DNA from: Ruminococcaceae bacterium UBA6845
Lineage (GTDB): Bacteria > Bacillota > Clostridia > Oscillospirales > Acutalibacteraceae
DNA length: 23,527 nucleotides
Assembly: GCA_002449395.1 (NCBI GenBank)
Contig: DKDP01000049.1
Span: forward strand, 4,305 to 27,831
Direction: 5' to 3'
Part shown: one piece after another, positions 7,734 to 14,442 of the stretch
Numbering within the stretch: the first letter of the stretch is position 1
Layout of the letters: each line of letters begins with the position of its first letter
Translations under genes and position numbers: made by a program
The notes under the pieces: generated by a model
Database searches by the model: none
What the model was told of the DNA's origin: nothing
What the model saw: only the letters and a program-made list of their open reading frames with translations

Positions 7734-7990
7734 GGGTACAGTGATATTATCAAGGGGCAAATTCCGCATTGTATCTTTGGATTTTGATAAAATCAGTTTT
7801 GGCTCAGTAACTTCGTAGCCGCCCCGGAGAATGAGCCCATGCTTAACGATAATTTCATCTGACTTTACATAAACCCCTCAGTCACGGGCAAGCCGTGACA
7901 GCTCCCCTACAAGAAAGCCAAGAATAGTTTCTGATAACTTTAAGCATAAGCACTGTCCGTTCAAAATAACCGACAACGATATATTCACGC
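7734..7990. other. Gene-free spacer with a degenerate palindromic repeat and possible gene remnants
   Basis: No intact gene is supported. On the minus strand a stop-free stretch covers about 7734-7878 (GVYVKSDEIIVKHG, then LILRGGYEVTEPKLILSKSK) and runs into the antisense of the hemolysin gene. Another stretch, starting near 7987, reads EYIVVGYFERTVLMLKVIRN before ending in the repeat at 7871-7911. These could be decayed fragments split by the repeat, or chance open frames. Confidence 0.3.
7871..7919 (+). repeat. Degenerate copy of the CCCCTCAGT/AGCTCCCCT palindromic repeat
   Basis: AAACCCCTCAGTCACGG...CCGTGACAGCTCCCCTA matches the copy at 23479-23527 almost base for base through the internal TCACGG/CCGTGA stem, but its last part (AAGGGG) has decayed to CAAGAAAGCC. 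Confidence 0.75.
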
Positions 7991-8021
7991 AAAAAGCTCG
8001 CAACGGAAAACGAAGCGAGCT
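7991..8021 (-). terminator. Terminator of the XRE-family regulator gene
   Basis: AGCTCGC (7995-8001) pairs with GCGAGCT (8015-8021). On the minus strand the stem is followed by a T run (complement of A 7991-7995). T residues also follow on the plus strand, so it may work in both directions. Confidence 0.85.
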
Positions 8022-8025
8022 TTTA

Positions 8026-8655
8026 TCATTTATTCTTCTTTTTAAACCGCACAAACACGAACACGATTATGCAAATGATTTGAAGTATTGCGCAGGAAAG
8101 GAAGATATATTTAAAATCGGGCAGGTTGGTGAACAGGTCGACTGCGGTATATATGCTTGCAAATGTCGACCAAATCAAAAGCGAAAGGCTTATGAACTGT
8201 GAAATATTGTGCCACCAAATGAAAGAAAATACACTGAGAGTTATAAACATAACAGGCAGAGCGAACAGAAACGAATAATCGGCATACGGTGCAACGGACG
8301 GGATCTGTTTAAAAATCAGGAACAAAACCGATGCAATGAAGTAAATCCCGAGTGCCGAAACAAGAGGTACAAAAACGGAAATTGAGCGTCTTGATCTTTT
8401 CTCGTTAACAATTTTTTCGGGAACGGTCGGCTTTTCCTCTTCTCCGAGCAGGTACGACATTGTAACGCCGAGTGTTTCTCCGATTTTCATAATTGTGAAA
8501 ATATCGGGCAGGCTCTCGCCTCTCTCCCACTTGGAGACAGCTTTATCGCTGTAATTGAGTTTTTCCGCAAGGCTCAGCTGAGTTATCCCGCAGCGCTTTC
8601 TCGCCTCGGTAAGTCTTTCGCCGAAAACCTTCTTTATTTCATCTTCGTTAAGCAT
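8026..8655 (-). CDS. XRE-family transcriptional regulator with a C-terminal membrane domain
   Basis: A 209-residue protein. Residues about 10-68 form a Cro/C1-type helix-turn-helix (LTEARKRCGITQLSLAEKLN, then YSDKAVSKWERGESLPDIFT). A charged linker follows, then four hydrophobic segments between about 93 and 203 and a basic tail (RFKKKNK). The DNA-binding head should be cytoplasmic and tethered to the membrane. Such proteins are frequent in Clostridia; a signal from the membrane or envelope is a reasonable guess, and the target genes are unknown. The ATG follows TTAGGTGAAGGT, a close-spaced ribosome site. It is transcribed alone, between its own promoter and terminator. Confidence 0.9.
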   Translation of the reverse strand: MLNEDEIKKVFGERLTEARKRCGITQLSLAEKLNYSDKAVSKWERGESLPDIFTIMKIGETLGVTMSYLLGEEEKPTVPEKIVNEKRSRRSISVFVPLVSALGIYFIASVLFLIFKQIPSVAPYADYSFLFALPVMFITLSVFSFIWWHNISQFISLSLLIWSTFASIYTAVDLFTNLPDFKYIFLSCAILQIICIIVFVFVRFKKKNK

Positions 8656-8684
8656 ACCTTCACCTAAAAAAGTAATTTCTATTT

Positions 8685-8713
8685 ATTTTAACACAAAGCA
8701 TAGGCTTTTACAA
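8685..8713 (-). promoter_or_regulatory. Promoter of the XRE-family regulator
   Basis: On the minus strand TTGTAA (8713-8708) is followed after 17 bases by TAAAAT (8690-8685), about 30 bases upstream of the ATG. Confidence 0.6.
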
Positions 8714-8730
8714 CAATATTTTAAAAGAAA

Positions 8731-8765
8731 AAAGACCGCTGAACCTTGTAATTTCAACGGTCTTT
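8731..8765 (-). terminator. Terminator of the rplU-prp-rpmA operon
   Basis: AAAGACCG-C-TGAA (8731-8743) pairs with TTCA-A-CGGTCTTT (8753-8765), one internal mismatch, 9-base loop. The minus strand continues into TTTCTTTT. It lies 16 bases beyond the rpmA stop codon. Confidence 0.92.
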
Positions 8766-8780
8766 CTTTTTTAATAAAGA

Positions 8781-9065
8781 TTACTGCTCAACGGGATATA
8801 CGCTGACCTTCTTACGATCCTTGCCCCAACGCTCGTACTTAACAGTACCGTCGATGAGAGCGAAAAGAGTATCGTCAGAACCCTTGCCAACGTTGTTGCC
8901 CGGATGGATGTGTGTTCCGCGCTGCTTGTAAAGGATGTTACCTGCAAGAACAAACTGACCGTCGGCACGCTTTGCACCGAGTCTCTTTGACTCAGAATCA
9001 CGGCCGTTACGGGTGGAACCCATACCTTTCTTATGAGCGAAAAGCTGAATGTTGATCTTAAGCAT
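8781..9065 (-). CDS. rpmA: 50S ribosomal protein L27 (with cleavable N-terminal extension)
   Basis: A 94-residue L27, a component of the large ribosomal subunit whose N terminus reaches the peptidyl transferase centre. Conserved segments are visible: AHKKGMGSTRNGRDSESKRL, GQFVLAGNILYKQRGT, HIHPGNNVGKGSDDTLFALI. The protein starts MLKINIQLF before AHKKG, the extension typical of Firmicutes that must be removed by the protease Prp before L27 can work. The gene for Prp is directly upstream and its stop overlaps the rpmA ATG by 8 bases (ATGCTTAA). Last gene of the operon, followed by a strong terminator. Confidence 0.98.
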   Translation of the reverse strand: MLKINIQLFAHKKGMGSTRNGRDSESKRLGAKRADGQFVLAGNILYKQRGTHIHPGNNVGKGSDDTLFALIDGTVKYERWGKDRKKVSVYPVEQ

Positions 9066-9381
9066 TTTGACACCTCCGTAGTGTTACTTTAATGTTGTCT
9101 GGATAATCTGCGGCTAAAGCCTCCAAATGGAGCTTTAAGCCCTCAAGAATCTGCTGCGCATCGGATAAATCTGACCTGACGCAAAAGCTCATATAACCGT
9201 CGGAAATATCAGCCTCCGCCTTGCACTTGACAATCTCGGTTATTGTATTCGCCGCCATATATGCCGCCGAGGAAACCGCCGAACAGATAATGTCCGAGCC
9301 CGCCTCTGCCGAGCCTGAATGACCGCTTATCTCAAAGCCGACAATGTCTTTACCCGAGGTGAAGAAATTGACCTTGATCAT
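9058..9381 (-). CDS. prp: Ribosomal-processing cysteine protease Prp
   Basis: A 107-residue protein with the Prp catalytic pair His21 (in SGHSG) and Cys33 (in SDIICSAVSSAAY), matching His22/Cys34 of the Staphylococcus aureus enzyme. It cleaves the N-terminal extension from ribosomal protein L27. It lies between rplU and rpmA, the standard Firmicutes order, starting three bases after the rplU stop and overlapping rpmA by 8 bases. Older annotations call it YsxB or a DUF464 protein. Confidence 0.95.
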   Translation of the reverse strand: MIKVNFFTSGKDIVGFEISGHSGSAEAGSDIICSAVSSAAYMAANTITEIVKCKAEADISDGYMSFCVRSDLSDAQQILEGLKLHLEALAADYPDNIKVTLRRCQNA

Positions 9382-9384
9382 AGC

Positions 9385-9696
9385 TTATGCGTTGATCGCA
9401 GAGATTTCTACCTTAGTGTAGGGCTGTCTGTGGCCCATCTTGCGCTTCTCGTTCTTCTTCGGCTTGTAGGTAAATACAACTACCTTCTTAGCCTTGCCAT
9501 TCTTGACAGCCTTTGCCGTTACAGTTGCACCGTCAACATACGGAGCGCCTACAACAATGCCATCTTCCTTACCGACTGCGATAACCTTGTCAAAAACAAC
9601 TTCGCTGTCAGCCTCAACGTCAAGCTTCTCAATGTAAAGGGTGTCTCCAGCCTCAACCTTGTACTGCTTGCCGCCGGTAACGATGATTGCGTACAT
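9385..9696 (-). CDS. rplU: 50S ribosomal protein L21
   Basis: A 103-residue L21, a 23S rRNA-binding protein of the large subunit. The family is clear from YAIIVTGGKQYKVEAGDTLY at the N terminus, the central VGAPYVDGATVTAKAVKNGK, and the C-terminal YKPKKNEKRKMGHRQPYTKV. It is the first gene of rplU-prp-rpmA. AAGGAAGG precedes the ATG at 9696. A roughly 90-base structured leader separates it from its promoter. Confidence 0.98.
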   Translation of the reverse strand: MYAIIVTGGKQYKVEAGDTLYIEKLDVEADSEVVFDKVIAVGKEDGIVVGAPYVDGATVTAKAVKNGKAKKVVVFTYKPKKNEKRKMGHRQPYTKVEISAINA

Positions 9697-9723
9697 TCTA
9701 ACTAACCTTCCTTTATTATGGAC

Positions 9724-9768
9724 TCGCTACGTGGGGCGGAATAAATCACTTGTGCCGCCCGAAAGCGA
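9724..9768 (-). promoter_or_regulatory. Structured leader hairpin upstream of rplU (candidate L21 leader)
   Basis: On the minus-strand transcript an outer stem TCGCT/AGCGA (9768-9764 with 9728-9724) encloses GGGCGG/CCGCCC (9760-9755 with 9739-9734). It lies entirely in the rplU 5' untranslated region. Position and shape fit the L21 leader class known in Firmicutes, thought to let L21 control its own operon; I could not match the consensus base by base. Confidence 0.6.
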
Positions 9769-9792
9769 CGCCCGTAATATGCGGTATTTAGA

Positions 9793-9821
9793 ATTTTACC
9801 ACAAGGGTCAAGGTTTGTCAA
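9793..9821 (-). promoter_or_regulatory. Strong sigma-A promoter of rplU-prp-rpmA
   Basis: On the minus strand a perfect TTGACA (9821-9816) is followed after exactly 17 bases by TAAAAT (9798-9793). Predicted start is near 9786. Confidence 0.88.
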
Positions 9822-9841
9822 CAGTTTATGCAAATATTTCA

Positions 9842-9870
9842 TTGACTTTATTCGCCTTTCCCTGTATTAT
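9842..9870 (+). promoter_or_regulatory. Sigma-A promoter of the HAD phosphatase/dockerin protein operon
   Basis: TTGACT (9842-9847), exactly 17 bases, then TATTAT (9865-9870), 25 bases upstream of the ATG at 9895. It is divergent from the rplU promoter; the two -35 boxes are 20 bases apart. Confidence 0.82.
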
Positions 9871-9894
9871 ATTTGTATACACGGAGGTGTTGGT

Positions 9895-10515
9895 ATGATT
9901 GACAGTATAGGGTTTGATCTTGACGGTACGCTTTGGAGCTCGATGAATTGTATAACCGGGGCTTGGCAGGCTGTTGCCGAAGGCTATGGGCTTCCCCTGC
10001 CGACCGATGAGCAAATGCGCTCGGTAATGGGACTTAACAAAGTTGATCTTATGAATAAACTTTTTCCCGATATGGACAGGGCTACTTCGGCGCAGTTTTT
10101 TGACGAGGCAACCGTGGAATGTGTCGAGAAGCTCAGGGCAAGCGGCGGAATCCTTTACGACGGCGTGGAAGAAACCCTTGCGGAATTAAGCAAGCATTTC
10201 AAACTGTACGTTGTCAGCAACTGCCAGGAGAGCTATATGGACGCTTTTCTAAGCTATCATAAGCTCGGCAAATATTTCTGCGAGACTGCTTTTGAGGACC
10301 CCGCTACCCTCTCAAAAGGTGAAAACATCAAAAAGGTAATTGCAAAGCACGGATTCAAACATTCCGTCTACATCGGAGACACGCAGGGCGACAAGAACGC
10401 CGCTGTGCTAGCCGGAATCCCGTTCGGCTATGCCGCATACGGTTTCGGCACTGTTGACTGCTACGACTATAAATTTGACACGTTCGGGGATATATTGAGC
10501 ATTATTAACACTTAA
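9895..10515 (+). CDS. HAD-superfamily phosphatase (phosphoglycolate phosphatase-like)
   Basis: A 206-residue cytoplasmic hydrolase with all HAD motifs: motif I FDLDGT (Asp8 nucleophile, Asp10 acid/base), motif II VVSN (Ser108), a lysine in LSKGENIKKV, and motif IV GDTQGDKNAA (Asp162, Asp166). The helical cap between motifs I and II (about 15-80) is the subfamily I type of Gph/PGMB enzymes, so it should dephosphorylate a small phosphorylated metabolite; the substrate cannot be told. The ATG follows GGAGGTG. Only 16 bases separate its stop from the dockerin protein gene and no terminator lies between, so they are cotranscribed, although one product is cytoplasmic and the other secreted. Confidence 0.9.
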   Translation: MIDSIGFDLDGTLWSSMNCITGAWQAVAEGYGLPLPTDEQMRSVMGLNKVDLMNKLFPDMDRATSAQFFDEATVECVEKLRASGGILYDGVEETLAELSKHFKLYVVSNCQESYMDAFLSYHKLGKYFCETAFEDPATLSKGENIKKVIAKHGFKHSVYIGDTQGDKNAAVLAGIPFGYAAYGFGTVDCYDYKFDTFGDILSIINT

Positions 10516-10531
10516 TTTCGGAGGTGTTGCT

Positions 10532-13444
10532 ATGAAAAAAACGATTTCTTTACTTTTAACGATTATTCTTTTAATAAACTGTCTTTGCTTGTACTCGTCA
10601 ACTGTACTTGCGGCAGACAGCTCCGTTACATTTGACGTGAACACCTCCGATTTATCGGATTCAACGGTGAACAAGCTGACGGGCTACATGAACATATGGG
10701 GATATGACGGGCTGAAAAATATTGAGTCCGACGGCGAAGCCGATATCTCATTTGTTGACTATATCGAGATAATGACCGCAACGGGCGGAAGCGTCGACCG
10801 TGATCTCATTGACTCTGACGGTAATATGATTGAATCAAAACTTGAGTCACTTGCTCAGGCTTGTCAGGGTATACTCAAAATCGGTGCGAAGCCGCTCATC
10901 AAGCTCGGATGTGTTCCGTTCTATTTCACGATGAAACAAAATCCTAACAAGCAAGTCGGAACAGTTTTCGGCTTCAATGTTTTTCCGCCCGACGACAATA
11001 TGTACGGCGAATACGAGCGGTATCTCGAAAACGTTTTGCAGTATCTTGTAACCCGTTTCGGCTTGGATGAGGTCAGAAAATGGCGGTTCGGCGTTATGAC
11101 CGAATATGAAAATGCGGACTGGTTCTATGTGCTTGATTCTTCGGGCAAACAGAATGCCGAGCTGACAATGAATGCCTATTTCAAAATTTATGATAATTCG
11201 GTTAAGGCACTGGAAAATATCCTCGGCAAGGATAACGTCTATGTCGGCGCACATTCCATGACCGTAACAGAGGGTCTTTGGGACGAGCGCAGATTTATCG
11301 ACCATGTCGCAAGCACGGGCGTACAGCTCGATTACCTTTCGGTTTCGTTCTACGACACAAAGCCCGGAACATATACCTCGGGCAAAACGCTCGGCGATTG
11401 CTTTTCATTTCTTCGTGATTATGCGGAGTCGAAGGGGCTTTATAACCTTGATTACGGCGTTGACGAGGGCAGGATTTACGGCGGAGTAAATATAGGCGCA
11501 GGGTCGGAACAGCTCAACACACGCTGTGTCGGTCATATGTGGCAGGCGGCATATGACGCCAGAATGTACAAAACGATGCTCGACAGCGATGCGGACTATT
11601 TCTCCGTTTGGTCGTGGACGTCGGACAGTGCCATCGGTAAGGGCTACCCGACAATTTCATACCACGTTGCCGACGTTATGAACAAGATGGTCGGCGGTAA
11701 AAGAGTGAATGTGAAAAAGCAGAGCGTTTCCCTGTCCTCGGGCGTTGAAGCAGAGGCTGTCGCCGCTTATAATTCACAGCAAAACACCCTCGGCATTATG
11801 GCTTATAACTACAAAAACGATGTTTCCTACACCGATTATGTCAACTGCAAGTTTAAGGTCAGTGCTCCTCAGCTTGCAGGCAAGAATGTTATGATCAAAT
11901 GCTATTCCATTGACGATAACTGCAACTATTTTGACGAGTGGTGGGCAGACAGAAATACATACGGAATAACAGATGATAAGTTCGATTGGTCGCCCGACGA
12001 TCCGACGATTGATTCGGCAACGACGTTAAAGGACGAAAAGGCAAGAGAGCTTTATTTTAACGTGCTGAGAGACAAATATGTTGAGGCTTCAAGGCTTGTT
12101 CCGACATATAGCGTTGTCACAGCTGACAACGGCGGCAATATTGAATTGAATTATTCTAACCTGAGGGGTAACGGAGTTCTTTATTATGAGCTTTGCGAAG
12201 CCGACGAGCTGAATGTTGCCTTGGCAGAGGCTGAAAAAATCAACGAAAAAGATTACGAGAATTTTTCCGATGTCAAAAATTTGATGGAAGAAGCCGAAAA
12301 CGCAACCGATTTGACTGCTTCGCAGAGAAAAGAGCTTGCCGAACGGCTTAACAAAGAAATAAAGCTGTTGATGAGAAAAGACAGAATCGGAACTGGCATT
12401 TCGACGAATATCAGCAACACAAGCTACGATTACACTACTCTGAACGCAACTCTCAAAATGAGTAAGGCTGACACAGCATCGTCGATGACGTTTCAGGCAA
12501 AGAGCGACGCAGGAAGCATCGCCTATCCCCTCACCGGAAACGACACCTACGATTCAAACGGATTCCATATGTGGTGCAGAACCTACCAGAACGAACAGGC
12601 TCCGTCGGCGCATTATTATGTTGACACTTATTTGTATAAAAATCTCAGCGAGCTTGGCAATATAATCGATGCGGAATTTACCACATGGGGAAACAATCAT
12701 CATCACAGCATCGGAATTGCCGACTCATCGGCAAAGATGATAGAGGGCAGCAGCGGTTCGGTAACAGTCAGCAGTGACAAGGGCAATTCATACACATACA
12801 CACTCGGCAATTTCGCCGCAGGAAGTGCCTATTCCGCAGGCTCGGCAACGGATTTCGTTCATACTCCGAACGGTGAAACATTGTCCTCCTCAAACTCGGC
12901 GGCGATAATCGGCGCTGTTCCCGCATCGGGAGAGAGCGTTAAATTCAGAGTCGGCGCGCGAATTTCATCAATCGACGCTTACGGCTGGAAAAATCTTTTC
13001 CACTATTACCTGTGGACGGACGTTACTGTAACCGGATACGACACCTCCTCTCTTAGGACTGAGATAAATAACCGCATCAAGGATAAGTCGCTCTACACAG
13101 ACCGAAGCTATTCAATTTACGAAAACGAGCTTGTAAAAGCGGTCAACACCGTAAATACCTCGTTCTCGCAGACAGAGATAGATGCCGCATTAAGCTCACT
13201 TCTCAGCGCAAAAAATAACCTTGTGAAAGTCAGCGATATTCCTTTCGGTGATCCGAACCTCGACGGAGAGATTGACGGTATGGATTCGGTAATAATAAAC
13301 TGTGTTGTTTCCGGAATGCTGAGCCGTGAAAATATGGAAGCTGTATGCTATGAGGCGTGCGATGCCGACCGTGACGGAGAGATTACCGCAAAGGATTCGG
13401 AAATAACCGCTTACTGCGGACTCGGTTATTCCATTGATGAATAA
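10532..13444 (+). CDS. Secreted GH39-like glycoside hydrolase with C-terminal dockerin
   Basis: A 970-residue exported protein. A signal peptide ends near residue 28 (TVLAAD). Residues about 30-390 look like a clan GH-A TIM barrel: Glu191 in GVMTEYEN is the candidate acid/base and Glu312 in YGVDEGRIYGG the candidate nucleophile, a spacing close to that of GH39 beta-xylosidases; VGAHSMTV and LDYLSVSFYDT fit barrel strands. FIVAR-like three-helix segments lie at about 559-613 and 840-899, flanking a beta-rich region (about 617-835) that may bind carbohydrate. The end (905-970) is a type I dockerin with two calcium loops, GDPNLDGEIDGMD and CDADRDGEITAKD, each keeping its Asp/Asn ligands. It probably attaches to a cohesin scaffold or surface protein encoded elsewhere. 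GGAGGTG precedes the ATG. Substrate is uncertain; xylan- or glycan-derived sugars are plausible. Confidence 0.82.
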   Translation: MKKTISLLLTIILLINCLCLYSSTVLAADSSVTFDVNTSDLSDSTVNKLTGYMNIWGYDGLKNIESDGEADISFVDYIEIMTATGGSVDRDLIDSDGNMIESKLESLAQACQGILKIGAKPLIKLGCVPFYFTMKQNPNKQVGTVFGFNVFPPDDNMYGEYERYLENVLQYLVTRFGLDEVRKWRFGVMTEYENADWFYVLDSSGKQNAELTMNAYFKIYDNSVKALENILGKDNVYVGAHSMTVTEGLWDERRFIDHVASTGVQLDYLSVSFYDTKPGTYTSGKTLGDCFSFLRDYAESKGLYNLDYGVDEGRIYGGVNIGAGSEQLNTRCVGHMWQAAYDARMYKTMLDSDADYFSVWSWTSDSAIGKGYPTISYHVADVMNKMVGGKRVNVKKQSVSLSSGVEAEAVAAYNSQQNTLGIMAYNYKNDVSYTDYVNCKFKVSAPQLAGKNVMIKCYSIDDNCNYFDEWWADRNTYGITDDKFDWSPDDPTIDSATTLKDEKARELYFNVLRDKYVEASRLVPTYSVVTADNGGNIELNYSNLRGNGVLYYELCEADELNVALAEAEKINEKDYENFSDVKNLMEEAENATDLTASQRKELAERLNKEIKLLMRKDRIGTGISTNISNTSYDYTTLNATLKMSKADTASSMTFQAKSDAGSIAYPLTGNDTYDSNGFHMWCRTYQNEQAPSAHYYVDTYLYKNLSELGNIIDAEFTTWGNNHHHSIGIADSSAKMIEGSSGSVTVSSDKGNSYTYTLGNFAAGSAYSAGSATDFVHTPNGETLSSSNSAAIIGAVPASGESVKFRVGARISSIDAYGWKNLFHYYLWTDVTVTGYDTSSLRTEINNRIKDKSLYTDRSYSIYENELVKAVNTVNTSFSQTEIDAALSSLLSAKNNLVKVSDIPFGDPNLDGEIDGMDSVIINCVVSGMLSRENMEAVCYEACDADRDGEITAKDSEITAYCGLGYSIDE

Positions 13445-13448
13445 AATT

Positions 13449-13465
13449 TATTGCAAAATACATTT
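13449..13465 (+). repeat. 17-nt direct repeat, copy 1
   Basis: TATTGCAAAATACATTT occurs here, just after the dockerin gene stop codon, and again at 14023-14039. In this copy no -10 box lies 17 bases after TTGCAA, so it is at best a weak promoter for the gene at 13485. Confidence 0.8.
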
Positions 13466-13484
13466 TATATAGGAGATTATAAAA

Positions 13485-14021
13485 ATGACCGAAACGGACA
13501 ACCGTTTTTTTGAAAAATACAAGCGGCTTGATAAGCTATGCTCGGAAATATATGACAATCCGAAAGGTATTTCATCATATATCGCCGATATGGAAGAGAA
13601 TGAATATATCGGACAGAAAATCATCGGATCTTGGCGTGCTACGTATAAATCATTAAAACACGTACGCCGGCTGAGGAACAGAATAGCGCACGATGAAAAC
13701 ACCTTGGATATTTGTACTTCCGATGATATAGACTTTGTAACGGATTTCTATAATCAAATATTTTCAAGCATCGATCCGATTTCACAGCTTGAAAAGAGAA
13801 AAACAAGCTCGTATACTTCGGATTCGAGAAATACCGAAGTTTTCCGAGACGAGTCTCCATTTTCTTTCGATGAAAGCTCTTTTAAAATGGAATTGTCCGA
13901 AAATAATGTATCTGCAAGCGACAGCAATAAGAAAAAAAAGAACGTTCTTTCAGCAGTGACATTAATTGTTTTGATTGCCGTCATTCTGTTCTTCTTTATA
14001 TCAAAATATGTGTCGCAGTAA
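13485..14021 (+). CDS. Membrane-anchored protein with HEPN-like RNxIAH motif
   Basis: A 178-residue protein. Residues 1-105 are helical and charged and contain LKHVRRLRNRIAHDEN; Arg64-x4-His69 has the R-x4-6-H form used by HEPN-fold RNases, and the surrounding pattern (YIADMEENEYIG, W-x4-YKSLKHVR) recalls a family common in Clostridia that I believe is catalogued only as a DUF (possibly DUF6548). Residues 106-149 are a Ser/Glu-rich linker; KKKKN then leads into one hydrophobic helix at about 153-173 with four residues after it, so the protein should be tail-anchored with its domain in the cytoplasm. AGGAGA precedes the ATG. RNase activity is not established; such domains can also be purely structural. 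No antitoxin-like partner is adjacent. Confidence 0.75.
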   Translation: MTETDNRFFEKYKRLDKLCSEIYDNPKGISSYIADMEENEYIGQKIIGSWRATYKSLKHVRRLRNRIAHDENTLDICTSDDIDFVTDFYNQIFSSIDPISQLEKRKTSSYTSDSRNTEVFRDESPFSFDESSFKMELSENNVSASDSNKKKKNVLSAVTLIVLIAVILFFFISKYVSQ

Positions 14022-14022
14022 A

Positions 14023-14053
14023 TATTGCAAAATACATTTATATATGCTAAAAT
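14023..14053 (+). promoter_or_regulatory. Direct repeat copy 2, forming a sigma-A-like promoter for the 88-residue membrane protein
   Basis: The second copy of TATTGCAAAATACATTT is at 14023-14039. Here TTGCAA (14025-14030) is followed after exactly 17 bases by TAAAAT (14048-14053), a plausible promoter 37 bases upstream of the next ATG. Confidence 0.6.
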
Positions 14054-14089
14054 TTTATCTGTGAAAAATACCTATACGGAGGTGTCGAT

Positions 14090-14356
14090 ATGGAAAAAGA
14101 AAAACTTTCGGATATCATCAGCAAAAAGGTGCTTTACATAATATTTGCCGTGCTCGGCGTTATTATGTGCGGCGTTCAGATCGTACTGATCGTTGCGGAG
14201 CATAAGGTTTATTCAAACGGCGTGTGGTATATGCTCGCCGTCCTTTGGCTTCTTTTTGCGGGATTTTTCGTTTACAAGTACGTTAAGACTGTAAAAAACG
14301 AAAAGGAAGAGGCTCGAAAAATAGCGGAATTTAAAGAAAAATATAAAATTAAATAA
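14090..14356 (+). CDS. Small two-helix membrane protein of unknown function
   Basis: An 88-residue protein that I do not recognise. It has a charged start (MEKEKLSDIISKK), two hydrophobic helices at about 14-36 and 45-65 (VLYIIFAVLGVIMCGVQIVL; GVWYMLAVLWLLFAGFFVY), and a strongly charged C-terminal tail of about 23 residues rich in Lys and Glu that is probably cytoplasmic and helical. GGAGGTG precedes the ATG at 14090. It has its own promoter candidate and is followed by AT-rich sequence without a clear terminator, then the promoter of the amino acid transporter. Nothing ties its function to that transporter. Confidence 0.75.
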   Translation: MEKEKLSDIISKKVLYIIFAVLGVIMCGVQIVLIVAEHKVYSNGVWYMLAVLWLLFAGFFVYKYVKTVKNEKEEARKIAEFKEKYKIK

Positions 14357-14382
14357 TTTTTTAAAATATTTTTAAAAAGCTC

Positions 14383-14411
14383 TTGACTTTAGCGTGCTAA
14401 TGTGCTACTAT
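14383..14411 (+). promoter_or_regulatory. Sigma-A promoter of the amino acid ABC operon, with GTGCTA direct repeats
   Basis: TTGACT (14383-14388), exactly 17 bases, then TACTAT (14406-14411). The spacer holds two GTGCTA copies 8 bases apart (14394-14399 and 14402-14407), the second reaching into the -10 box. Confidence 0.8.
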
Positions 14412-14442
14412 ACTACCACAATAAAGTTTGGAGGAAAACATT

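Noticed and set aside
7194..7769. A 191-codon frame antisense to the hemolysin III-like gene
   Set aside because: Composition (many Asp, Glu, His, Tyr) is that of a reverse-complement shadow of a hydrophobic gene; the plus-strand gene has clear family motifs.
10847..11305. A 152-codon frame antisense to the dockerin protein gene
   Set aside because: Lies wholly inside a well-supported coding region on the other strand and has no start context.
14391..14407. CIRCE (HrcA) operator in the amino acid transporter promoter
   Set aside because: Only GTGCTAA-like right halves are present; the TTAGCACTC left half is absent.
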